A stretch of DNA of 43,008 bases from Cellulosilyticum ruminicola JCM 14822 (lineage in GTDB: Bacteria; Bacillota; Clostridia; Lachnospirales; Cellulosilyticaceae), in the NCBI RefSeq assembly GCF_001311925.1, contig NZ_BBCG01000030.1:1-43008 (forward strand). The letters run 5' to 3'. Shown here piece by piece: positions 9,130 through 18,923 of the stretch; positions within the stretch are counted from its first letter, which is position 1; each line of letters starts with the position of its first letter. The position numbers were made by a program, and so were the translations under genes. The notes beneath the pieces were generated by a model that saw nothing but the letters and a program-made list of their open reading frames with translations, ran no database searches and had not been told where the DNA came from.

Positions 9130-10561
9130 ATGAACATAACAAATAATCTTGAAGATAATGTCCAAAAAATTCGGGCTGCCCTCAAGTTTGGTGAAAGCTT
9201 CGATGTACTTGAACGAATTATTACAGTACATAATACAACTTTTTATCTTTATTATTTAGATGGCTTTATGAAAGACACTAATCTTGAATATGTCCGTAGG
9301 GATATGGTCAATATTAGTGATGATATATTTAAAACTATTAAAAGTGCTAAAGAGCTCAGTGAAAAGGCCATTAGCAGCGTTGAAGTAGTTACTGAAAAAA
9401 ACTTAGATAAAATTATTATGGCATTACTTTCTGGACAAACTATTTTATTAGGACCTAATTTTGATGAAGCACTTATCATAGATGTTAGAACCTATGAAAC
9501 GCGTGGCACCGAAGAACCAGAAAAAGAAAAAAGTGCTCCGTGGTGCCCATGATGGTTTCGTAGAAACTTTAGTCATTAATACTTCTCTTATTCGTAGACG
9601 TATTAGAGACCCACATCTTGTATTTGAAATGAACTCCGTAGGTGACATTTCCCGCACAGATGTAGTCATTGCCTATATGCGTAACAAGGTAGATAAGAAA
9701 ACTTTAGATAAAGTTAAAAATTCTATTAAAGCTTTAAAAACAGATGCCCTTACAATGGGCGATCAAAGTTTGGTAGAGTCTATTCACTCTTATTCTTCTT
9801 TTAATCCATTTCCAAAAGTACGTTATACTGGGCGACCTGATGTTGCTGCTGCGCATATTATGGAAGGCAAAGTTATTATATTAGTTGACAATACCCCTAC
9901 AGCACTTATTTTGCCTACAAATATTTTTGATTTCATGCAATCTGTAGATGATTATTATATGCCTGTTATTACAGGAAATTATTTAAGACTCATTCGTTAC
10001 ATTGTTTTCTTTACTAATTTACTTATATCACCGCTATTTATTTTATTTACAGATAATCCGCAGTGGATTAGAGAAAGTGCTTTATCATTCTTACTCCCTG
10101 ATGTCTCCTATACAATACCGATATTCTTGCAATTTATTATATTAGAGATTGCCCTAGATGGCTTAAATCTGGCCTCACTCAATACACCTGATGCATTAGG
10201 AACTTCTCTTTCTATTATTGGTGGTCTTATCTTAGGTGATTTTGCTGTTACTACTGGATGGTTTATTCCTCATACCATCTTATATGAAGCTGTTATTGCT
10301 ATTTCTAGCTTTGATCAACCTAGTATAGAACTTACCTATGCTTTTAAATTCTCTAGATTACTTTTGGTATTTCTTACAGGAATCTTTGGACTATGGGGAT
10401 TTATTGCTAGCTCTATTATTATCATCGTAATAATTACCCTTACTAAAACATTTACCGGTGAACCTTACCTCTATCCGCTTATTCCTTTTAATGCTAATGC
10501 CTTACGTCATCTCTTATTCCGTACCCGTATAAGAGATAAGCAAAAGGTAGACACCAAATAA
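9130..10561 (+). CDS. GerA-family spore germination protein, SpoVAF-like, frameshifted
   Basis: Repaired, this is a 476-residue inner spore membrane protein. The N-terminal soluble domain contains the family motif GTEEPEKEK...RGAHDGFVE...RRRIRDP, and the C-terminal half has about five membrane helices. It ends with PYLYPLIPFNANAL, close to the SpoVAF-type motif. GerA-family A subunits work with B and C partners or, for SpoVAF, with SpoVAEA; none is adjacent, so it is an orphan here. The frame breaks at the A6 run 9527-9532: removing one A gives EPEKEKVLRGAHDGF, exactly the family pattern. I chose ATG 9130, preceded by GGTGGTGAC, over ATG 9091. A strong terminator follows. Confidence 0.85.
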
Positions 10562-10606
10562 ATAATAGGGGGTGCAGCAAAATTTTGCTGTACCCCCTAT
10601 TATTAC
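10559..10606. terminator. Bidirectional terminator between converging genes
   Basis: Arms AATAATAGGGGGTGCAGCAA and their complement (10561-10582 with 10583-10604) pair with a single wobble and almost no loop. It separates the SpoVAF-like gene from the converging coiled-coil gene. Confidence 0.85.
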
Positions 10607-10641
10607 ACAAGTGATGTTGTGCACTAACACATTTTCTTTTG

Positions 10642-12230
10642 CTAATCTACTAATTTCACTTGCACATGTCCTATATTTAAAAGTTTTTGAATCTCTACTG
10701 CTTGCATATCTAACTTTTCTGCATAGGTTTCACGTTCTACTGCAATGTTTTTAAGTGCACTAACTACTGCTTCATAATCATTTTCTTCTTTGATTGTAGC
10801 AATCTTAGCTTCAATTGCTGCAATTTCGCTACGAATATTAGATACTGCATTTACCTTAGCCTCACGCTGCTCTTGAAGCGCTGCTATTTGATCTAATTGA
10901 TTTTGTGACACTTCTACATAATATGGATATTCATTCCCTTTATTATTTATCTTAGTGCCTTGTAATGTAATATTCACATAGTAAACACCTGGTGTTGAAA
11001 ACTGGCTTGTTGTCAATTTAATGATATACTTTTGACTAGATGGTTTAAAGTTACCAAATAACCCTGTTGTAGGAATAGATGCTTCATATTCTCCATCCCC
11101 GTAAGCTTTTTCAATATAAAGGGCCATATAAGCATATCCAGTAAGATTTCCAAGTTGACTTTCCACTTCACTTACTGCTGATTGTGCATTTTTAAGTTCT
11201 ACTTCTTTGACTTCAATATTCTTTTTAGGCTCGTTAAGTTGTAATTCTATAGCTGATTTTTTATTTTTAAGATCTACTTCTTTACCATCTAACTCGCTAT
11301 ATTGTTTACGAATTAAATGTACTTCACTATATATATTATTGAAACTTGTATATGTTTTTGTATCTATAATATTATTACGATTTAAAAATTCCATTAAATC
11401 TTTAAGCGTTTCTAACTGAATTGGGCTAGTCTTTAACTTAGCAAAAATCATTTCTTTTGCTTTTCTTGGTTCTAATTTCTTAAAAATAGTATCTTTCTTT
11501 TGAGCTAAAGTAATCTTTAGACTCTCTTGAACCGTTGCATTACCAGCCCTACCTTATTAGATTGTATCCCTTGTCCGTCTTTCCTCTCCACTACTAGCTG
11601 CTCATTATTTTGATTTGCTGCTATTTCTCCTTTTGAAGTTTCTTTTTCATTTCCATAAACTAATAGTCCATACACATCAAAATTAAATTTATCTAATAGT
11701 AACTGTTTTGGATATACACTTGTAATTTTATAAAATTGATTTACAAATTCATCATTTAAAGCTGTCTTATCTTTGAAATAATTTCCTAACATTTCATCCA
11801 CAAGCATTTCATCTAAACGTTTGAAATAACCTGAATAAACTTCTTCATCAATATTATCTAATAAAATAGTAGATAATGTATTTTTATTCGCAAAGAATAA
11901 ATTGCGCTTATTATATTGCTTAATAATATCCTCTTGAATTTCTGGAATAAATTCATTGAAATGAGTTTCAAAAAATACCTTTACTTCCTCACTCATATCT
12001 TGCAATAAATACTCCATTCCTTCTGAAAAACACCAACCATTTTGATTTTTAGTACTTTTGAGATCGTGTTCCATTAACTCTATTACTGCAGGTGTATTGG
12101 CTTGCATTTTATAACTCATCAATTGAAACACCTTTATATTAGCTGTTATAACACCAGCAAGTATAGCAATTGACAAGCCACCTACTATAATCCATTTGTA
12201 TCTTTTTAATGCCTCTTTAAGTTTTCCCAT
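10642..12230 (-). CDS. Unknown membrane-anchored coiled-coil protein, frameshifted
   Basis: I do not recognise this protein. Repaired, it is about 529 residues. It starts with a basic segment and one membrane helix (YKWIIVGGLSIAILAGVI, about 12-30), so the rest is likely extracytoplasmic. After a helical region comes a stretch with Lys/Glu-rich heptads (DLKNKKSAIELQLNEP and EVELKNAQSAVSEVES). Then comes a beta-rich insert with Gly, Ser, Thr and Tyr (SIPTTGLFGNF, STPGVYYVNITLQG) and a second coiled coil (IRSEIAAIEAKIATIKEE). The frame breaks at the C-run 11547-11549; one extra G in the mRNA gives SNKVGAGNATVQESL and joins both parts. AAGGAGG precedes the ATG. It is monocistronic. A spore-envelope or cell-wall-associated role would be a guess. 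Confidence 0.6.
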
Positions 12231-12681
12231 ATATCCTCCTTATCTAGATTAGTATTTTAACAAACTGTATTTCATAGCTATTTTATATCATATCTTTCGA
12301 CCTCTATATTATAAAATAAACAACATAAGATTACAATTTTTTCAAACTGCTATGTACCTTATAAATTCTAACATCTCTTATATTTATGCTGACTTTAAAT
12401 GTACGCCCATCACCTTGTTTTTTACTTCCAACTGTATTATTCTTATTATGTTCTGTTTTGCAATATTCTTTCCCGAGTATGGTCATCCTTTCTTCATTAG
12501 ACCATACTCTTTTTATTGATATTTATTCTAAGCTTTTATTATGTACACACTACTATTTTGTGCATAACAACTCATAAAAATGAATAATTATTTAAATTTG
12601 TTATTGCTTTTTTATGTTAATTCATTTATAATGATTTTACTTAATAGACATAAAAATTTCACTAAAGGGGATTCAAATAAA
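12231..12681. other. Divergent intergenic region with a leader hairpin upstream of the YjiH-type transporter
   Basis: 451 AT-rich bases between divergent genes. The only strong structure is the plus-strand hairpin at 12475-12515. Possible -35/-10 pairs for the transporter lie after it (TTGATA at about 12516, 17-bp spacer, TTATGT). I see no known riboswitch core. A minus-strand frame of about 50 codons crosses 12323-12490 but lacks a placed ribosome site. Confidence 0.5.
12475..12515 (+). terminator. Terminator-like hairpin in the transporter leader
   Basis: A 10-bp perfect stem GAGTATGGTC / GACCATACTC (12475-12484 with 12500-12509), 15-base loop, followed by a U-tract on the plus strand. It lies about 170 bp before the chosen start of the YjiH-type gene, with no gene upstream on this strand that needs terminating. 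Confidence 0.65.
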
Positions 12682-14046
12682 ATGTATCTTATACGTAAAC
12701 AGCATGCTCTGCTTAAATTTATTATTCCATCTTTAATTGGTATTTTTTTATTCATGGTACCTTTTCCAAAAGACGGTTCAATTACAATTCCAGTAGCTAT
12801 ACTTTCTAAAGATTTACAAAACTTATTATCAAATTATATACCGAGTATTTTATTTATACTTGTTTTAATTTCAGCAGTTGGAACACTTGTTACTAAGTTA
12901 TTTAAACCTAAATTTATCGTAAATAATCATTTCCTATATAGTTTATTTAATCCATCATGGCTTTGGACAGTTATTCGTTTATTAGGTTTCATCTTTGTTA
13001 GTATCATTTTGCTTACTTCTAATAATATATTACCTAATATTCCCGTCGTAGAAATAATTACTTCTAGCGATACAGGATCTATGGTTATGAACGATTTACT
13101 TCCTGTATTATTTGCAATCTTCCTGTTTGCAGGATTATTTTTACCATTACTTTTAAACTTCGGTTTATTAGAATTCATTGGTGCTTTACTTGTTAAAGTT
13201 ATGCGTCCTGTATTTAACTTACCAGGTCGCTCTGCTATCGACTGTATCGCTTCTTGGTTAGGTGATGGTACAATCGGAGTCCTTCTTACAAGCAAACAAT
13301 ATGAAGATGGCTTCTATACTCAAAGAGAAGCTACAGTAATCGGAACAACTTTCTCACTTGTATCTATTACATTTAGTTTAGTTGTTATTAATACAGTTGG
13401 ACTTGGAGATATGTTTATCACATTCTACTTAACAGTAACATTTGCAAGTTTAGTTGCAGCTATTATCTTACCTAAGCTTCCACCACTCTCAAATAAAAAA
13501 GATATTTTATTTGATGGTTCAAAGCCTAAAGCAGCAGATGAAATTCATCATATAAACTTTAATCAAAGCTTAAATGCAGCACTTGAAACAGCTGAAAAAC
13601 AAAATTTATTCCAATGCATCGTAGTAGATGGTATTAAAAATGTGATTGATATGTGGCTTGGCGTAATTCCTGTTGTTATGGGAATCGGAACTATTGCTTT
13701 AATCTTAGCAACTTATACACCACTCTTTAGAGTTCTTGGCTTACCTTTCGTACCAATTTTAAACTTACTCGGTGTTCCAGAAGCTGTCGCAGCTTCCCAA
13801 ACACTTATTGCAGGCTTTGCAGATATGTTACTTCCATCTATTATGGCTGCTAATATCGAAAGTGATATGACAAGATTCATCATAGCTAGCGTATCTGTAT
13901 CACAACTTATCTACTTATCAGAAGTAGGTGCCCTTTTACTTGGCTCTAAAATCCCAGTAAAATTAAGCGAGTTATTTATGATTTTCTTAGAAAGAACACT
14001 TGTTACACTGCCAATCATTGCAGTAATTGCACATTTACTTTTCTAA
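12682..14046 (+). CDS. YjiH-family membrane protein with nucleoside-recognition (Gate) domain
   Basis: A 454-residue polytopic membrane protein with about ten helices. The central LLEFIGALLVKVMRPVFNLP and the SAIDCIASWLGDGTIG segment are typical of YjiH/Gate-domain proteins, which resemble nucleoside transporters and the SpmA/SpmB proteins. The substrate is unknown. I chose ATG 12682, with AAAGGGGA 10 bases upstream and the family-like start RKQHALLKFIIPSLIG. The longer frame from 12580 has no ribosome site and adds an unlikely AT-rich leader. It is monocistronic with its own terminator and a hairpin-containing leader. Confidence 0.85.
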   Translation: MYLIRKQHALLKFIIPSLIGIFLFMVPFPKDGSITIPVAILSKDLQNLLSNYIPSILFILVLISAVGTLVTKLFKPKFIVNNHFLYSLFNPSWLWTVIRLLGFIFVSIILLTSNNILPNIPVVEIITSSDTGSMVMNDLLPVLFAIFLFAGLFLPLLLNFGLLEFIGALLVKVMRPVFNLPGRSAIDCIASWLGDGTIGVLLTSKQYEDGFYTQREATVIGTTFSLVSITFSLVVINTVGLGDMFITFYLTVTFASLVAAIILPKLPPLSNKKDILFDGSKPKAADEIHHINFNQSLNAALETAEKQNLFQCIVVDGIKNVIDMWLGVIPVVMGIGTIALILATYTPLFRVLGLPFVPILNLLGVPEAVAASQTLIAGFADMLLPSIMAANIESDMTRFIIASVSVSQLIYLSEVGALLLGSKIPVKLSELFMIFLERTLVTLPIIAVIAHLLF

Positions 14047-14065
14047 GAAATTTCTTATATACATC

Positions 14066-14113
14066 AAAAGAGGTATGTTGAAACTATTGTCAGTCTCAAC
14101 ATACCTCTTTTTC
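14066..14113 (+). terminator. Terminator of the YjiH-type gene
   Basis: Stem AAGAGGTATGTTGA (14068-14081) with its complement at 14096-14109, 14-base loop, then a T-run. Confidence 0.85.
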
Positions 14114-14146
14114 TTCTCTAACATATGTTAGCCCTTTTCAATAATA

Positions 14147-14185
14147 AAAAAACCTTACTTAGCTACTCACTAAGTAAGGTTTTTT
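14147..14185 (-). terminator. Terminator of pyk
   Basis: A perfect 16-bp stem (14147-14162 with 14170-14185), arms AAAAAACCTTACTTAG and complement, 7-base loop. On the minus strand it ends in a run of T. It lies 8 bases after the pyk stop codon. Confidence 0.9.
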
Positions 14186-14193
14186 CATCTATG

Positions 14194-15932
14194 TTAGTTG
14201 CTAGATACAATTCCGCGAGCTGCATCTACTGTTACAACTGATCCTGTTTTAAGGATTTCTGTTGCATGGTGTGCACCAATGATTACTGGAATATCAAGTG
14301 CAAGACCAACGATAGCTGCATGCGAATTTAATCCTTCGTTTTCTGTGATGATACCTGCTGCACCTCTAAGAAGTGGTAATAACTCATTAGTTGTTTGAGA
14401 AATTACAAGGATATCTCCTTCATTGAAGTTATCGATAGCTTCTTGTACGTTGTTTGCTACACAAAGGTTACCGCAAGCTGTTTTTGTTCCAATTCCTGTA
14501 CCAGAAATTAAAACGTCACCAATGATATCAACTTTAATCATGTTAGTTGTTCCTGATACACCTACTGGTACACCACTTGTGATAACAACTAATTCACCAT
14601 TTGAAACCATACCTGATTTTTCTGCACATTTTAATGCATCTGCGAACAAATCTTCAGAACTAATGTGCTCTTCGATTAAAATCGGTCTTACGCCCCATAC
14701 TAATGCCATATGACGGTATGTGCTTTCAGATGTTGTACATCCAAGAATTGGTGAAAGTGGTTTGAACTTAGAAATCATTCTAGCTGTTCTACCTGATTTT
14801 GTTACTGTAACGATGGCTGCTGCATTTAAGTCATGTGCTGTAGTACATGTTGCATGAGAAATAGCTGTTGTTACATTTGTATGTCCTTCATTTCCTTTTT
14901 GTTTGAAACGTTTTACATAATCGATATCTGCTTCTGTTTTAAGTGCGATTTTTACCATTGTTTGAACAGATTCTATTGGGTATAAACCAGCTGCTGTTTC
15001 ACCTGATAACATGATAGCACTTGTTCCATCGTAGATAGCATTAGCTACGTCACTGATTTCAGCTCTTGTAGCACGTGGGTTTTTCATCATTGAGTCTAAC
15101 ATTTGTGTAGCTGTAATAACTTGTTTTCCAGCTGCTGTTGTTTTCTTAATGATCATTTTTGGATGGCTGGTACTTCTTCACCAGGAATTTCAACACCCAT
15201 GTCTCCACGAGCAACCATGATACCGTCAGATACACGGATAATTTCGTCGATGTTGTTTACACCTTCACGGTTTTCGATTTTAGAGATAATGTTGATTGAG
15301 TGACAGTTATGTTCTTCAAGAATTTTTCTTATTTCAAGAACGTCATCTGCACATCTTACGAAAGATGCAGCGATGAAGTCGTATCCTGTTTGAATACCGA
15401 AGATGATATCTGATCTATCTTTTTCACTTAAGTAAGGCATTGAAAGGCGTGTTTGTGGTAAGTTAACACCTTTGTTATTTGATAAGTTTCCACTGTTAAG
15501 TACTTTACAAACGATATCTGTTTCATCTACAGAGATAACTGATAATTCAATAAGACCGTCATCAAGTAAGATTGGTGTTCCTACTTCAACGTCTTTTGGT
15601 AATTGTTTGTAAGTAATACTTACGATTTCTTGTGTTCCTTCTACATCTCTTGATGTAAGTGTAAATTGATCACCTTTGTTAAGTGTAATTTTACCTTCTT
15701 TAAATTGACACACGCGTACTTCTGGACCTTTTGTATCTAATAAAGCTGCGATTGGTAAGCCTAATTCCTCTCTGAATTTAGCAATTCTATCAAAGTTAAC
15801 TTTGTGTGTTTCATGTGTCCCATGAGAGAAGTTGAATCTTGCTACATCCATCCCCTCTAACATTAATTGTTTTAAAATATTGTCGTCTTGTGTTGATGGA
15901 CCTAGTGTACATACAATTTTAGTTTTTCTCAT
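14194..15932 (-). CDS. pyk: Pyruvate kinase with C-terminal PEP-utilizer domain, frameshifted
   Basis: Pyruvate kinase makes pyruvate and ATP from PEP and ADP, the last step of glycolysis. Repaired it has 579 residues, the usual Firmicutes length. The N-terminal part starts RKTKIVCTLGPST and contains ARFNFSHG, LDTKGPEVRV and the active-site region ISKIENREGV, VARGDMGVEIP. The second part starts at the TIM-barrel motif TATQMLDSMMKNPRATRAE and ends in a phosphohistidine-type domain (NEGLNSHAAIVG, VTVDAARG). The frame breaks at the A5 run 15156-15160; one more A gives EVPAIQKMIIKKT, as in the family. As read, the two parts overlap as ATGA. GAGGAG lies about 15 bases before the ATG, unusually far. 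Confidence 0.93.
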
Positions 15933-16365
15933 ATTAGTCTTTCTAGTCTCCTCTTTCAGATTTTGCTTCGTAATATGCTTATGTGAATTTTATGCGCATT
16001 TTCGAGCTTATTATACCATATACTTCTCATAATTTACATAGCTTATGCAATATAAAATAGTTCTTGTCAATTAACATTTTATTCTATATTATCCAAATCA
16101 TTATTTTTTATTGTTTTATATATGTATATTTTAAGTAATTTAGTCTAATTTATACTCGATTCCTACTATAATAAAGTACCAAAACATATTACGCATTGTA
16201 TAACAATAACAACATTTTTTTTCTTTTTATTGTTAATTTTTCTACAATTATTTTTTCTAGGATTTTTGACATTTTGTTTAATATATAATTAAAAATAATT
16301 TTAATGTATTTAATGCTTAAAACTGTTAATAATACTACTATATCTGTTTAAAGGAGGATATAAAT
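15933..16365. other. Divergent AT-rich intergenic region between pyk and ferredoxin
   Basis: 433 bases with very low GC. It contains the extended -10 of pyk, and TTGACA (16266-16271) with TATAAT (16284-16289) upstream of the ferredoxin gene. The spacing between those two is only 12 bp, so they probably do not form one promoter. I see no gene or structured RNA here. Confidence 0.5.
16010..16018 (-). promoter_or_regulatory. Candidate pyk extended -10 promoter
   Basis: The minus strand reads TGGTATAAT (TATAAT at 16010-16015), a consensus extended -10, about 80 bases upstream of the pyk ATG. The -35 (TGTAAA with 17-bp spacing) is weak, as is common with extended -10 promoters. Confidence 0.55.
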
Positions 16366-16554
16366 ATGAAAGCTCATGTGGACAAAGATATTTGTATTGG
16401 CTGTGGCCTCTGCCCATCTATCTGCTCTGAAGTGTTCGAAATGGATGATGATGGAAAAGCTGTAGCTTATACTCCTAATGTGCCATCTGATTGTGAAGAT
16501 AGTGCCCAAGAAGCTGCTGACTCCTGTCCAGTAGAGGCAATCTCTGTAGAATAA
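16366..16554 (+). CDS. Single-cluster [4Fe-4S] ferredoxin
   Basis: A 62-residue small electron carrier. C10, C13 and C16 (CIGCGLC) together with C54 (CPVEAI) are placed to bind one [4Fe-4S] cluster. The second half lacks a full second motif. C20 and C43 remain and could form the disulfide known in Thermotoga-type monocluster ferredoxins. The acidic composition (EMDDDG) fits ferredoxins. AAAGGAGG lies just upstream of the ATG, among the best ribosome sites in the window. It is monocistronic, ending in a hairpin. The redox partner cannot be told from the neighbours. Confidence 0.93.
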   Translation: MKAHVDKDICIGCGLCPSICSEVFEMDDDGKAVAYTPNVPSDCEDSAQEAADSCPVEAISVE

Positions 16555-16602
16555 GCTATTTATCACAACAAAGCCGTGACATACACCAACTAGCTTTGTA
16601 TA

Positions 16603-16656
16603 CTAAAAAGAGTATTACGAAATTATATCACTAATTTCATAATGCTCTTTTTTCCT
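16603..16656 (+). terminator. Terminator of the ferredoxin gene
   Basis: A 20-bp imperfect stem (16605-16625 with 16632-16651; one wobble, one mismatch) followed by a long T-rich tract. Confidence 0.75.
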
Positions 16657-16763
16657 TTTTTCTCTCTTAATTATTTATATAAATCTATTTAATAGCTTTT
16701 TCTTTTTCCTCACGGATAAGCCTTTTTAAATGTAGGACCTTCATTTTTAATCTTAAGGTTACA

Positions 16764-17316
16764 TTACGATCCAATAAAACAAAACTTACCCATTGTTGGG
16801 CTATCATATTCTTTAAAATGGCGGTATAATTCAGCAATCAGATAGGCTACCGTTAATTCTCCTAATTCAAATATAGGAAAACGTTCTTTATTATATGCAT
16901 TTAAAAATCCTGTTAATGCATGCTGTAAAAATAACATTTCATTTTCTTTATCTTCTAAGTCTCTATACACCCATGCAGTCTTTAAACGTGTATTAAAATT
17001 CTTTGCTAGTACTCATATTCACATCTTTCACATACAATTGGTTCATATAATAATAGGTTTACAATATCACAAACTAGACATAAGTCAATGTCTACGGTCA
17101 TTAGACAGTTTTTCCCTGAACGAATTGTCTTCGATTTAAATGCATGATCACAAACAGAACAAACTTAACTTTTATCATATAAGGTTTCTTCTAAAGTAAA
17201 ACTACTAACCTTCTTTGTAGCTTGTTTTTTCTCCTCTTCTTCAGGCTTGGTAAAACCTCTATCTTATCTAAATTATTGAACCCTAAAACTTTTAATTCTT
17301 CAAAAATATTCTTCAT
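16764..17316 (-). pseudogene. Decayed DUF2225-family gene
   Basis: The minus strand starts well: a GAGGGGGAG site, ATG at 17316, then MKNIFEELKVLGFNNLDKI. The frame is then lost; the next frame gives KPEEEEKKQATKK and a zinc-type segment (CSVCDHAFKSKTIRSG, then CERCEYEY) but with TAA at 17165-17167 just before the first Cys pair and TAG after CEYEY. The third frame recovers the family C-terminus: TRLKTAWVYRDLEDKENE and LIAELYRHFKEYDSP. The middle of the family protein is missing. With at least two frame changes, two in-frame stops and a deletion this is genuine decay, unlike the single-base breaks elsewhere. DUF2225 proteins have zinc-finger and TPR-like parts; their function is unknown. Confidence 0.8.
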
Positions 17317-17382
17317 GCTACTCCCCCTCTTTTTATAAGCAACTCTAGTACTCCCCACTACTGACTTTCTACTTAGTAACTC

Positions 17383-18921
17383 TTATTTACTAATAGCAAT
17401 ACTCTTCCTGTATTCCAACGGACTAAGCCCTACATACTTTTTAAATTTACTATGAAAATAATCAATATGCTTGTATCCTACTTCTTTTGAGATTTGATAT
17501 ACTCTCATATCCTTGTTTAAAAGCAATTCTTTTGCTTTATCAATACGTAACTTATCAACATACACATTAAAACTTTCCCCTGTATAGTTTTTAAAGCTTT
17601 TCCCCAAGTAAGCACTATTATAATTAAATAATTCTGCTAAAAATTCTAATCTTAATTCTTTATTATAGTTATTTTTAATGTAGTAAAGAATTTTTTCCAT
17701 AGTATTCTCAGGGGCTTCACGAGCAATTTGATTACAAACTAGCACAAGTTCTTCATCTATATATTTTAATACTTCGTCAATATCAGCACACTTATAAATA
17801 GTTTCTATAATAAATTCTCCATTAGGAATTGCAATATTATACTGGGCATATTGTGCACGAATGTAATCTAAGCATTTCATTAAAATATTTACTAAAATGC
17901 CTTTCGCACGATTAATATTCATCTCATTAGCTATAAGTAATACTTTTATATTTTTGATTTCTTCTTTTAATCTTTTTTTATCGCCTACTTGAATTAAACT
18001 ATAAAGCTGTTTACTGATACTTTCTGCATCTATCTCCCTTTTATCGCTGTATACTCTGTTTTCATTATTTTCTTCTTCCCAAATTAGTTTTTCAGGTAAT
18101 AAAAATCTTTTTTCCCCCATTTTCTTAAGGTTTTTATATACACTAGACATATTTTCAAACCCTTTAATTCCTTTACTAAAGGATATAACATTTTTGATTT
18201 CATAACGATTTAATAATTTCTTATGTAATCTTATTAAAGCATCTTTTATTTTTAACACATTTTCCCCTTGGATAATGCACACGACTTCACCATTCAATAT
18301 GACATAACTTATATCTTCATAATTACTTATATACTCTGTAATTTGTTCTAAAACTTCACTACGTCTATTTAATGTACTCTCCAATTCTAAAATAGCTATA
18401 TGATATGCTTCATATTGCTGATCTAAATCCTCATATGCATCTTTAAGTACTTTCTTTAAATCCTCTGGCTTAGAAGTTAATGCTTTAATCAGGAACTGAC
18501 TATGTAAATAATTTTCTCCTAAATCAATTTTACCTCTCATTTCATTTTCTTTATTAATTTCTTTTACCAGTTTATCTACTTCTTCAATTAGCTCATTTTC
18601 ATCAATAGGTTTTAAAACATATGAACTTACCCCTAAATTAATGGCTCTTTTAGCATATTCGAACTCTGAATATCCTGTTATAATAATAAACTTACCTTTA
18701 AACCCCCTCTTTTTAGCTTCTTCTATAACTTCTATCCCCATCATCCCAGGAATACGAATATCTACAAGTACAAGTTCAGGCTCTAAAAGCATGATTTTTT
18801 GAAGTCCGTCAATACCATCTTCCGCAGTATCACATACTATAAAGCCATGCTCCTCCCAAGGTACAATTACCTTTAGTCCTTCTCTTACATTTGGCTCATC
18901 ATCAATAATTAATACCCTCAT
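17383..18921 (-). CDS. YesN-like response regulator with AraC-type DNA-binding domain
   Basis: A 512-residue transcription regulator. The receiver domain (1-120) has acidic D7 and D8, phospho-acceptor D54 (LVDIRIPGM), T82 and K104 (YVLKPIDE). The middle part (about 130-400) is the variable helical region of YesN-type regulators. The C-terminus is an AraC double helix-turn-helix (LEFLAELFNYNSAYLGKSF, YQISKEVGYKHIDYFHSKF, GLSPLEYRKS). It starts 2 bp after the kinase gene with GGAGG inside that gene, so the pair is cotranslated. Such pairs usually activate an adjacent sugar ABC transporter operon, which is upstream here. Direct control of the GH95-to-GH31 genes is an inference. Confidence 0.93.
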   Translation of the reverse strand: MRVLIIDDEPNVREGLKVIVPWEEHGFIVCDTAEDGIDGLQKIMLLEPELVLVDIRIPGMMGIEVIEEAKKRGFKGKFIIITGYSEFEYAKRAINLGVSSYVLKPIDENELIEEVDKLVKEINKENEMRGKIDLGENYLHSQFLIKALTSKPEDLKKVLKDAYEDLDQQYEAYHIAILELESTLNRRSEVLEQITEYISNYEDISYVILNGEVVCIIQGENVLKIKDALIRLHKKLLNRYEIKNVISFSKGIKGFENMSSVYKNLKKMGEKRFLLPEKLIWEEENNENRVYSDKREIDAESISKQLYSLIQVGDKKRLKEEIKNIKVLLIANEMNINRAKGILVNILMKCLDYIRAQYAQYNIAIPNGEFIIETIYKCADIDEVLKYIDEELVLVCNQIAREAPENTMEKILYYIKNNYNKELRLEFLAELFNYNSAYLGKSFKNYTGESFNVYVDKLRIDKAKELLLNKDMRVYQISKEVGYKHIDYFHSKFKKYVGLSPLEYRKSIAISK

Positions 18922-18923
18922 CC

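Noticed and set aside
12323-12490. Minus-strand frame of about 50 codons upstream of the coiled-coil gene (MTILGKEYCKTEHN...)
   Set aside because: The only ATG sits within the terminator-like hairpin with the purine run directly against it, and I see no family resemblance. Too weak to call a gene.
16266-16289. Ferredoxin promoter TTGACA...TATAAT
   Set aside because: The spacing is only 12 bp, too short for one sigma-A promoter; the real elements could not be assigned.
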